DNA from: Rhodanobacter sp. UBA5168
Lineage (GTDB): Bacteria > Pseudomonadota > Gammaproteobacteria > Xanthomonadales > Rhodanobacteraceae
Reading direction: 5' to 3'
Length of the DNA: 8,618 bases
Assembly (NCBI GenBank): GCA_002413455.1
Contig: DHXA01000204.1
Location: 34,950 to 43,567 of the forward strand
Shown: positions 1 through 6,102 of the stretch, in pieces
Numbering within the stretch: the first letter of the stretch is position 1
How the letters are laid out: the number at the start of each line of letters is the position of its first letter
The notes under the pieces: model-generated
Databases searched by the model: none
The model's input: only the letters and a program-made list of their open reading frames with translations
What the model was told of the DNA's origin: nothing
Program-made: the position numbers and the translations under genes

Positions 1-212
1 GCGCCGAATGGCGCCATCTCAGGCAGTACCCACAGCGTTGGCGTAGTTGCCCATGTTGCGGGCAACGTCGGCAACCATGGCAGCACCGCCAGCAGCGGCG
101 GCAACAGCCACAATGTGAATGCCGGCCCGGCACCGAACAGCCATCGCGCCGGCTTGCGCCATGCCAGCGCCAACGCCAGTCCAAGGGTCACGTACGTCAG
201 TACGCCGGCCAT
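1..212 (-). CDS. BlaR1/M56-family membrane metallopeptidase, N-terminal fragment
   Basis: Only the first 70 or so residues are present; the gene continues past base 1. The start is the ATG at 212, two bases after the stop of the BlaI-type repressor gene, with an AAGGA-type ribosome site inside the end of that gene, so translation is probably coupled. The visible peptide is very hydrophobic: a first segment MAGVLTYVTLGLALALAW, a short basic linker (RKPARW), then a second Leu/Pro-rich segment. This fits the amino-terminal membrane helices of M56 sensors. In characterised BlaR1/MecR1 proteins the zinc protease domain (HExxH) lies between later helices and inactivates the BlaI/MecI repressor when the sensor is triggered. 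Neither the HExxH motif nor any sensor domain falls within the window, so the family call rests on position beside blaI and on hydrophobicity. Confidence 0.72.
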   Translation of the reverse strand, partial: MAGVLTYVTLGLALALAWRKPARWLFGAGPAFTLWLLPPLLAVLPWLPTLPATWATTPTLWVLPEMAPFG

Positions 213-214
213 CG

Positions 215-601
215 TCAGCGTTCCTTCTTCTCGATGGCATCAATCAGCTTGCGCAGTTCAGCGACCTCTTTCGTCGAGAGTTTTTCGTGCTGGCTGAAGT
301 GCGTCAACAAGGGCGCGATCTTGCCGCCAAACACGCGATTCAGCAGGCTGCGGCTCTCCTGCTGTTGCCACGCCTCACGACGCAGCAGGGGCGAATAGAG
401 GTAGCGCCGGCCGTCCTTCTGCGCGCTTACGGCGCCCTTGCCGAGCAGGCGATTGAGCAGGGTGCGGATAGTCTTCTCGTGCCAGCCAGTGGGTTCCAGC
501 AAGACAGCAACAATGTCTTCCGAGGTTTGCGGTGCGCGTTGCCACAGCACGTCCATCACCCGGCTTTCGGCATCGCTAATGGCAATTTGCTTGTTCGGCA
601 T
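215..601 (-). CDS. blaI: BlaI/MecI/CopY-family transcriptional repressor
   Basis: A 128-residue winged-helix repressor, the normal length for BlaI/MecI. Residues 1-70 form the DNA-binding domain: an ISDAESRVMDVLW first helix, a recognition helix around WHEKTIRTLLNRLLGKG (40-56), and a wing ending RRYLYSPL. Residues 75-128 form the helical dimerisation tail (EAWQQQESRSLLNRVFGG...). In staphylococcal BlaI/MecI the BlaR1/MecR1 protease cuts between residues 101 and 102 (Asn-Phe); here that position reads His101-Phe102. I chose the ATG at 601 because a GGAG lies 5 bases upstream; a GTG at 607 in the same frame has no room for a ribosome site. The next gene, 2 bases on, is the probable cognate BlaR1-type sensor. 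No beta-lactamase gene is in the window, so the regulon is unknown. Confidence 0.93.
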   Translation of the reverse strand: MPNKQIAISDAESRVMDVLWQRAPQTSEDIVAVLLEPTGWHEKTIRTLLNRLLGKGAVSAQKDGRRYLYSPLLRREAWQQQESRSLLNRVFGGKIAPLLTHFSQHEKLSTKEVAELRKLIDAIEKKER

Positions 602-620
602 GGGCACTCCAGTTTTGGAT

Positions 621-630
621 TACATCTGTA
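621..630. promoter_or_regulatory. Probable BlaI operator (TACA-TC-TGTA dyad)
   Basis: TACATCTGTA is a perfect 4+4 inverted repeat with a 2-base centre. It matches the TACAnnTGTA core known for BlaI/MecI operators and lies 20 bases upstream of the blaI start codon. It falls about 5-14 bases after the start point predicted from the promoter at 642-671, so bound repressor would block initiation or escape. Only one copy was seen. Confidence 0.65.
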
Positions 631-641
631 GTTTCAGTTGG

Positions 642-671
642 ACTATATAGCGCCTTCATCGACGACTGCAA
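642..671 (-). promoter_or_regulatory. Probable sigma-70 promoter of blaI-blaR1
   Basis: On the minus strand a TTGCAG -35 element (671-666) is followed 18 bases later by TATAGT (647-642), or 16 bases later by the overlapping TATATA (649-644). The start point would be near 635, immediately before the TACA-TC-TGTA operator. This is the only AT-rich patch in the surrounding 200 bases. Confidence 0.55.
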
Positions 672-795
672 CGCCTCTCTTGGGCAAGCGGCGATTTGCA
701 TCCGTGCAGTGAAGGCCAAGCCTTTGTCCGGGCATGGTTCCGCATCGGGCGCGGCGACATCGCCGGCGACGCCGTCGCCGAAGCAGACAAATGCC

Positions 796-824
796 TTGCG
801 CGCAAACCCGGGCAAACCTAATCT
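796..824 (+). promoter_or_regulatory. Possible weak promoter of the first secreted paralogue
   Basis: TTGCGC (796-801), a 17-base spacer and TAATCT (819-824) make a weak sigma-70 match. The predicted start point, near 831, leaves about 24 bases before the ATG at 855 but only about 9 before the ATG at 840. If the promoter is real it favours the downstream start. Confidence 0.25.
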
Positions 825-839
825 GACGACAGGTAACGC

Positions 840-2291
840 ATGGGGAAACAAGTCATGCACCAGCGCCTGTTTACCGTGACATGGATCATGCTTGGGGTTG
901 CGTCCATCTGCGTTGAGGTCCACGCGGCGCAAAAAACGCTGCGAAACCTGCTCGATGACATACAGCCGCTCACCCAGGAACTTTCCCGGTACAGCTACCT
1001 TGTCGCGACGATACCCCTGCTGCCGAAATCGGATCAGCCGATGGGTCAGCAGCTGTTGGCATCCAGCGAAGCCGAGCTGGGTCTGTACAGCGAGGCCATC
1101 CGTGATTTTCCGCTGAGCAGTCGCCTGCCCCCCGATTTGGTGTTGCCCAAGGCGGCAGACTGGCGAGCAGTGGACGCCGTTGATGCCATTGCCATCTTGG
1201 CCCGCGATCGCCGCATCGTGATGGTGAGTGAGGCTCATCACGATGCGCACACGCGCAAGTTGACCCTGGCTCTGCTGCCACGCCTGCGCGACATGGGATT
1301 CACTTATTTTGCTGCCGAAGCCCTCGACAAGCGGGATGCCTCACTGATGAAACGGGGCTATCCGGTCGATCGCAGCGGCAGTGAATATCTCCACGAGCCG
1401 CTGTATGGCGACATCGTGCGCGAAGCCCTCAAGCTGGGCTACGTCGTCGTCCCCTACGATGCGGACGGGACGCCGCAGGAGCGCGAGGACGGCCAGGCCA
1501 AAAATTTATACGAACAAGTTCTCGCCAAGGATCCCGAGGCGAAGTTGTTTGTTCACGCCGGCTACGCGCACATCGACAAGCAGCGTGGGAGGCTCGGTCC
1601 GGTCAAGCCCATGGCCATGCAACTGGCCAGGCTCAGCGGAATCGACCCTTTGTCCGTCGATCAAACCGACATTCGCGAAGAAAATCCCAGGAGCGAAGCG
1701 CAGGCGTATTACGCCTTCAAGCACGCCCTGAAGAAATTTGAGACCAGCCTGCAGCCTATGCAGTCACGACCGGGCTCGGGTCCGGGCGATGTGCCGGAGC
1801 GGCCCACCATGGATGCCTACGCCCGGATCGTCTCCGAATTTCACCCCACACGCGCCATCGTGTTGCTGCCGACTTCTGGCCGAACTCCCTGGAGCGCCAG
1901 GCCCGCCGTCTATGACCTCAACGTGATCTTGCCACCGGCCAATCCCGCACGTTCCGACTACATGCAGGGCGCGATCGAGTTGCATATCGACAACCGGATC
2001 GTGCCGGTGTTGCCACCGTCGAACGGCGGGCACCGCCCGGATTGGCTCTCGCTCGATGGTCAACGTGTCATGGTGCCGATCGACGCCGGATTCTGTGCGC
2101 GGAAATTCCCGTGCTTGGTCGAGGCTCACTACGCAGCAGAGTCGGATGCCGCGGTTTCGGCCGATCGCTACGTATTCTTGCAGGATGAGAAAAATGTGCT
2201 TTATCTGCGTCCCGGTTCGTACCGGCTAGGTACGGTCGACGTCGACGGCCGCACCTTGGACGAACATGCCATCGAGGTCGCGAATCAGTGA
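840..2291 (+). CDS. Secreted ChaN/EreA/Tiki-like superfamily protein (paralogue 1)
   Basis: A 483-residue exported protein of unknown function. Residues 1-30 are a signal peptide (basic start, core FTVTWIMLGVASICV, then HAAQ), so it probably acts in the periplasm. Residues about 110-280 hold the conserved core: IVMVSEAHHDAHTR (126-139), FAAEAL (157-162), YDADG (206-210), QEREDGQA (213-220) and VHAGYAHIDK (238-247). A Glu/His pair near the start of an alpha/beta core and a late GYxH element recall the ChaN/EreA/Tiki-TraB superfamily, whose members are hydrolases, proteases or haem-binding proteins; membership is inferred and no reaction can be assigned. Residues 285-325 are a linker absent from the neighbouring paralogue. 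The C-terminal part (330-483) has a CX5C pair (C419, C425). An ATG at 855, with GGGGA eight bases upstream, is an equally good start (478 residues). Its paralogue lies convergently downstream. Confidence 0.85.
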   Translation: MGKQVMHQRLFTVTWIMLGVASICVEVHAAQKTLRNLLDDIQPLTQELSRYSYLVATIPLLPKSDQPMGQQLLASSEAELGLYSEAIRDFPLSSRLPPDLVLPKAADWRAVDAVDAIAILARDRRIVMVSEAHHDAHTRKLTLALLPRLRDMGFTYFAAEALDKRDASLMKRGYPVDRSGSEYLHEPLYGDIVREALKLGYVVVPYDADGTPQEREDGQAKNLYEQVLAKDPEAKLFVHAGYAHIDKQRGRLGPVKPMAMQLARLSGIDPLSVDQTDIREENPRSEAQAYYAFKHALKKFETSLQPMQSRPGSGPGDVPERPTMDAYARIVSEFHPTRAIVLLPTSGRTPWSARPAVYDLNVILPPANPARSDYMQGAIELHIDNRIVPVLPPSNGGHRPDWLSLDGQRVMVPIDAGFCARKFPCLVEAHYAAESDAAVSADRYVFLQDEKNVLYLRPGSYRLGTVDVDGRTLDEHAIEVANQ

Positions 2292-2342
2292 TCGACCGGG
2301 TTCGTTTCACCACGAATAATCGAACAACCTGTCTGCACAAGT

Positions 2343-2365
2343 AGCCGGCGGGGACGCCGCCGGCT
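2343..2365. terminator. GC-rich hairpin between the convergent paralogues, possible terminator
   Basis: A perfect 9-bp stem (AGCCGGCGG / CCGCCGGCT) closes a 5-base loop. It lies 52 bases after the stop of the plus-strand gene and 20 bases after the stop of the minus-strand gene. Neither strand has a T-run after the stem, so it is not a canonical intrinsic terminator. It may block read-through in both directions or act as an RNA 3'-end stabiliser. Confidence 0.45.
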
Positions 2366-2385
2366 TATGGGAGGCATCGGGCAAG

Positions 2386-3741
2386 CTATCGCGGCTGGAC
2401 GTTGATGACTTGCTCGGAAAGGGTTCTGCCACGGATATCCCAGGCGCGCAAGCGGTATCGCCCCGGTCGCAGATACAGCTTGCTTACGGTATCGCCCTGC
2501 ATGAAGGTGTAACGATCCGCAGCGATGGCATCATTGGATTCGTCGATGTAATGCGCATCGACGACGCATGGCGTGGAGACCTTGCATAGCGCTGTGCTGA
2601 CGGCATACGGGAAGCGCTGGTCGTGCAGGGTGAGCCACTCGGGGCGCTGTGTATTGACGAAGTGCGCCAGCATGGGCTGGCTGCGCACCATGTCGTTCAC
2701 GATCGTTGAAGGTTGCACATAGCCGCTCTCGACAGCACCCATGCCCGAGGGGGGAAGGATCACGTTGAGATCGTACAGCTCCGGATGAGCGCTCCACGGC
2801 TGATTACTGGTCCGGTTGAGCAATACGGTGGGGCCTTCAGGTTTGAACGCCGCAATGAGATTCTGGTAGGCGTCCGGTTCACTCGGGATCTGCTCGCGGA
2901 ACTGGGTCTGGTCGATCGACAGTGGCGCGATGCCGGTAAGCTGTTGCAGATGCATGGCCATCGGCACGATTTTGCCCAGACGACCCTTGGCCTTGTCGAT
3001 ATGCGCATAGCCGGCATGGACGAACAGACGTGCGTTGGGATCTTTGGCAAACACTTTCCGGTTCAGGTTCTCTGCCTGACCGAATTCGCGTTCCTGGGTG
3101 CCGCTGTCGACATCGTAGGACACGACCTTGAAGCCCAGTTTGATCGCCATGCGCACGATGTCGCCATACGAGGGTTCGCGGAGATATTCGGTGCCGCTGC
3201 TCTGGACCGGATAGCCGCGTCGCATTAACCGATCATCTTTGTTGAGCAGCGCCTCGGCGGCGAAATAGTTGAACCCCAGAGCGCGAAGGCGCGGCAGCAG
3301 GGCCAGCGTAAGTTGCCTGGTGTGGGCGTCGTGGTGGGCCTCGTTGATCAGTACGAGGCGACGGTCGCCGGCCAGTTTCGTGATGACGTCGACGGCGTCG
3401 GCGGACTTCCATTCGGCCGCGGTAGGAAGCATGGTGTCCGCCGCCACATGACTCTTCAGCGGGAAGTCGCGGAGGGCCTCGTTGTACAGGCCGAGTTCGT
3501 CCTCGGTGGAGGCAAACATCTGCATTGCGAGTGCACGGTCGGAGACGGGGAGTTCAGGCATCGTCTTGACCAGATAGACGTAACGGGCCAGATCGTTGGG
3601 TTGCTGGCTCAGCCCGCTGAACATCGCAATGGCTTCAGGGCTGAAGTTCTGCGCCAGGGCTGCCGGTATCAGCAGAGCGCCAATACAGACCACGATGGAA
3701 ACCATTCTGGATGGCACTCGGATCGGCATGTTCGAACCCAT
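2386..3741 (-). CDS. Secreted ChaN/EreA/Tiki-like superfamily protein (paralogue 2)
   Basis: A 451-residue protein homologous over its whole length to the convergent neighbour. Shared blocks include ELGLYNEALRDFPL (83-96), INEAHHDAHTR (132-142), LTLALLPRLR (144-153), FAAEAL (160-165), YGDIVR (192-197), VHAGYAHIDK (241-250), ELYDLNVILPP (321-331) and a CX5C pair (C386, C392). Residues 1-30 are a signal peptide (PIRVPSRM, then VSIVVCIGALLIPAALAQ, cleavage after ALA). It lacks the roughly 38-residue linker found in paralogue 1 after the REQIP/REENP segment. The start is uncertain: 3741 and 3729 are both ATG codons just before the signal peptide and neither has a strong ribosome site. The frame stays open up to 3915, but that extension would bury the signal peptide and does not look protein-like. 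No reaction can be assigned; the Glu/His core suggests a metal-dependent or hydrolytic site, by inference. Confidence 0.83.
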   Translation of the reverse strand: MGSNMPIRVPSRMVSIVVCIGALLIPAALAQNFSPEAIAMFSGLSQQPNDLARYVYLVKTMPELPVSDRALAMQMFASTEDELGLYNEALRDFPLKSHVAADTMLPTAAEWKSADAVDVITKLAGDRRLVLINEAHHDAHTRQLTLALLPRLRALGFNYFAAEALLNKDDRLMRRGYPVQSSGTEYLREPSYGDIVRMAIKLGFKVVSYDVDSGTQEREFGQAENLNRKVFAKDPNARLFVHAGYAHIDKAKGRLGKIVPMAMHLQQLTGIAPLSIDQTQFREQIPSEPDAYQNLIAAFKPEGPTVLLNRTSNQPWSAHPELYDLNVILPPSGMGAVESGYVQPSTIVNDMVRSQPMLAHFVNTQRPEWLTLHDQRFPYAVSTALCKVSTPCVVDAHYIDESNDAIAADRYTFMQGDTVSKLYLRPGRYRLRAWDIRGRTLSEQVINVQPR

Positions 3742-3958
3742 GTGGATGACTCGAACCAAGCGTGCCCGCGAACCAGTCGCCAAGCAAGCACCTGGCGCCT
3801 GGTTCCGACCGGCCCGGTTCGCGACATGGTGAAGGCGAGGGTTCGGGCCGTAATGAGCCAATTCCTGGCACGGCCTGAACGGCAGGCGTTCGTGCCGGTC
3901 TGGCAGCGATGCCAACCGGCATGCGGTAGATTTGGGGGTAATTCACGAGGGTGCTTCG

Positions 3959-5308
3959 ATGACGGCAAGCCATGACCTGATCGTGCTCGGTGCTGGCTCG
4001 GGCGGCCTGGCTACCGCGTTTCGCGCCGCGGAACACGGCGCCCGGGTCGCCTTGCTCGATCCGGGCGCGTTAGGTGGCACCTGCGTGCATCGCGGTTGCG
4101 TGCCGAAGAAGGCTTTGTGGCTCGCCGCGCAGTGGGCGCAGGCGCAGCGGTTTGCCGTCGACGTGGGCTTCGCCTCGCAGCCGGGTCCGCTGGACTGGGA
4201 GCGCTTCCGCCAAGTGCGCGCGCGCTACATCGACGCGATCGACCAGCGCTACGCGCAACGTCTGCACGGAGAGGGCGTTGAATTGATTCGTCAGGCCGGT
4301 CGCTTCGTCACCGCCGACACGATCGAGCTGACCGACGGCGGCCAGTTGCGTGCCGCACGGGTTGTGATCGCGACCGGCGGCCGTCCGCGAAGGCTGCCCC
4401 TGCCGGGTTTTCGGTTGGGCATGGTGTCCGACGATGTTTTTGCGCTGCGGGTATTGCCGCGCCGCATGGCGATCGTGGGCGGCGGCTACGTGGCGGTGGA
4501 ATTTGCCGGCTTGCTGCAGGCGCTCGGCAGTGAGGTGGAGGTGCTGGCTCACGATCGCCTGCTGGAGAGCTTCGATCCGGAAATGGTGGGCGCATTGCAG
4601 GAACTGATGGAGGCGCAAGGCATTCGCATCGACATGCAAAGCGCCGTGCAGACCGTGCATCGTGGCGACGGCGGCATTCTGATCGACGATGCGGTTGCCG
4701 GCTCCCGCGGGCCGTACGACGCCTTGCTCTGGGCGGTCGGGCGGGTGCCCAACACTGAGGCGCTGGGGCTCGGTTCGATCGGTGTGGAAACCGACGAGCG
4801 CGGTCACGTGCTGACCGATGCGCAGCAGGATACCAATGTGGAAGGCGTGCATGCGGTTGGCGATGTGACCGCGCGCAAGGCGTTGACACCGGTAGCCGTG
4901 GCGGCCGGCCGGCGGTTGTCGGATCGGCTGTTTGGGGGCCAGCCGGATGCCCGGCTCGACTACGCGAATATTCCCAGCGTGGTGTTTTCCACCCCGCCGC
5001 TCGGCATGGTCGGGCTGACCGAGGAAGCAGCCCGCGCGCTGCATGGCGATGCCGTCACCGTCCACCGCAGCCGCTTCACGCCGATGCAGTGGGCGCTGGC
5101 CGGTGGGCAGCAGGGCCAAAGCCGGATGAAGCTGGTCTGCGTGGGCAGCGATGAACGTGTGGTCGGCATCCACGCGCTGGGCCCCGGTGCCGACGAAATG
5201 CTGCAGGGCTTCGCCGTCGCGTTGAAGCTCGGCTTGCGCAAACGCGATATGGACGCGACCGTGGCGATCCATCCGACCTCGGCGGAAGAACTCGTGCTGA
5301 TGGGCTGA
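3959..5308 (+). CDS. gorA: Glutathione-disulfide reductase-type flavoenzyme
   Basis: A 449-residue class I pyridine nucleotide-disulfide oxidoreductase, the size of E. coli Gor (450). It should reduce glutathione disulfide in the cytoplasm as a homodimer with FAD. Visible parts: FAD-binding GAGSGG (11-16); redox disulfide GGTCVHRGCVPKK with C42 and C47; second nucleotide-binding motif GGGYVAVE (174-181); FAD-contacting HAVGD (298-302); and the dimer-interface active-site HPTSAEE (438-444). The CVxxGCVPKK form and FTPMQWALAGG (373-383) favour glutathione reductase over dihydrolipoamide or mercuric reductase. One oddity: the loop after beta-strand 2 of the nucleotide domain reads AHDRLLESFD, whereas E. 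coli Gor has two NADPH-phosphate-binding arginines in this loop, so cofactor preference is open. The ATG at 3959 has GAGGG 7 bases upstream; an earlier TTG at 3932 lacks support. The deformylase gene starts 5 bases downstream. Confidence 0.92.
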   Translation: MTASHDLIVLGAGSGGLATAFRAAEHGARVALLDPGALGGTCVHRGCVPKKALWLAAQWAQAQRFAVDVGFASQPGPLDWERFRQVRARYIDAIDQRYAQRLHGEGVELIRQAGRFVTADTIELTDGGQLRAARVVIATGGRPRRLPLPGFRLGMVSDDVFALRVLPRRMAIVGGGYVAVEFAGLLQALGSEVEVLAHDRLLESFDPEMVGALQELMEAQGIRIDMQSAVQTVHRGDGGILIDDAVAGSRGPYDALLWAVGRVPNTEALGLGSIGVETDERGHVLTDAQQDTNVEGVHAVGDVTARKALTPVAVAAGRRLSDRLFGGQPDARLDYANIPSVVFSTPPLGMVGLTEEAARALHGDAVTVHRSRFTPMQWALAGGQQGQSRMKLVCVGSDERVVGIHALGPGADEMLQGFAVALKLGLRKRDMDATVAIHPTSAEELVLMG

Positions 5309-5313
5309 GTACA

Positions 5314-6102
5314 ATGACGCATATGGACAATTTCACTTTGCACCGCGGTCGTGCGCCGCTGTTGATCAGTCTGCCGCACGACGGCAGCTTCATTCCCGAC
5401 GACATCGCCGTGCGGATGCACCCGGCAGCGCGCCGCTCGCCGGATACCGACTGGCATGTGGGGCGGTTGTATGAGCCGCTTGCGCACGCTCTGGGCGCGA
5501 GCGTGCTGAAGCCGCGGGCATCACGTTACGTCATCGATCTCAATCGGCCCACCGATGGGCACGCGCTGTATCCGGGACAGCGCGAGACAGGCTTGATATC
5601 GACGGTCGGATTCGATGGCGAATCGTTGTATCTGGATGGAGAGGCGCCGGACAGCCGCGAAGTTCAACGGCGGATAAATGAATTCTGGCAACCCTATCAT
5701 CAGGCCCTGGCACATGAACTTGCGAGGCTCTGTGCGGAACATGGCCGGGCGGTGCTGTGGGAGGGGCATTCCATCCGCAGCCGGGTGCCGATGTTGTTTG
5801 AAGGGCGTTTGCCCGACTTCAACCTCGGCACGGCCGCTGGCGCGAGTTGCGGCCCGGTGCTGCAATCGCAACTGGAGAACTGCCTGGAATCGCAGACGCG
5901 CTTCAGTTTTGTCGTCAATGGTCGGTTCAAGGGCGGCTATATCACCCGCCACTATGGCAACCCTGATACGGGCGTGCAGGCCGTGCAACTGGAGCTGGCA
6001 CAACTCAATTACATGGACGAGGCCAGCTTCGAATACGACGAGAAACGGGCACCGGCGGTCCAGGAACTGATCGGCCGGATGCTGCAGGTTTGCCTGGGCT
6101 AG
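5314..6102 (+). CDS. hutG: N-formylglutamate deformylase (N-formylglutamate amidohydrolase)
   Basis: A 262-residue member of the HutG/N-formylglutamate amidohydrolase family, close to the usual length. It would hydrolyse N-formyl-L-glutamate to glutamate and formate, the last step of the five-step histidine-degradation branch. Family blocks run in order: LLISLPHDGSFIP (16-28), DTDWHVGRLY (44-53), SRYVIDLNRP (70-79), LYPGQRETGL (85-94), EGHSIRS (150-156), LFEGRLPDFNLGT (161-173), NGRFKGGYITRHYG (202-215) and VQLELAQLNYMDE (224-236). The conserved His, Glu and Asp residues likely to bind metal are all present. The start is 5 bases after the reductase stop, with only GAG four bases ahead, so translation is probably coupled; an ATG at 5323 is the alternative. 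No hutH, hutU, hutI or hutF lies in the window, so it is either separated from the rest of the pathway or serves another formylated substrate. Confidence 0.93.
   Translation: MTHMDNFTLHRGRAPLLISLPHDGSFIPDDIAVRMHPAARRSPDTDWHVGRLYEPLAHALGASVLKPRASRYVIDLNRPTDGHALYPGQRETGLISTVGFDGESLYLDGEAPDSREVQRRINEFWQPYHQALAHELARLCAEHGRAVLWEGHSIRSRVPMLFEGRLPDFNLGTAAGASCGPVLQSQLENCLESQTRFSFVVNGRFKGGYITRHYGNPDTGVQAVQLELAQLNYMDEASFEYDEKRAPAVQELIGRMLQVCLG

Noticed and set aside
576..1250. Long minus-strand open frame of 224 codons overlapping blaI and paralogue 1
   Set aside because: It lies antisense to the N-terminal part of paralogue 1 and reads as low-quality protein; both overlapped genes have clear homology or signal peptides in their own frames.
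3729..3757. TTCGAA-type sequences resembling a tRNA T-loop
   Set aside because: No acceptor, anticodon or D-arm pairing could be built around them on either strand.
3742..3915. In-frame N-terminal extension of paralogue 2
   Set aside because: It would bury the signal peptide, has no counterpart in paralogue 1, and its composition (Arg, His, Pro, Gly) is not protein-like.
4070..5314. Minus-strand open frame of 414 codons antisense to the reductase
   Set aside because: It is a His/Arg/Gln-rich shadow of a well-recognised flavoenzyme gene, a known artefact of high-GC coding sequence.
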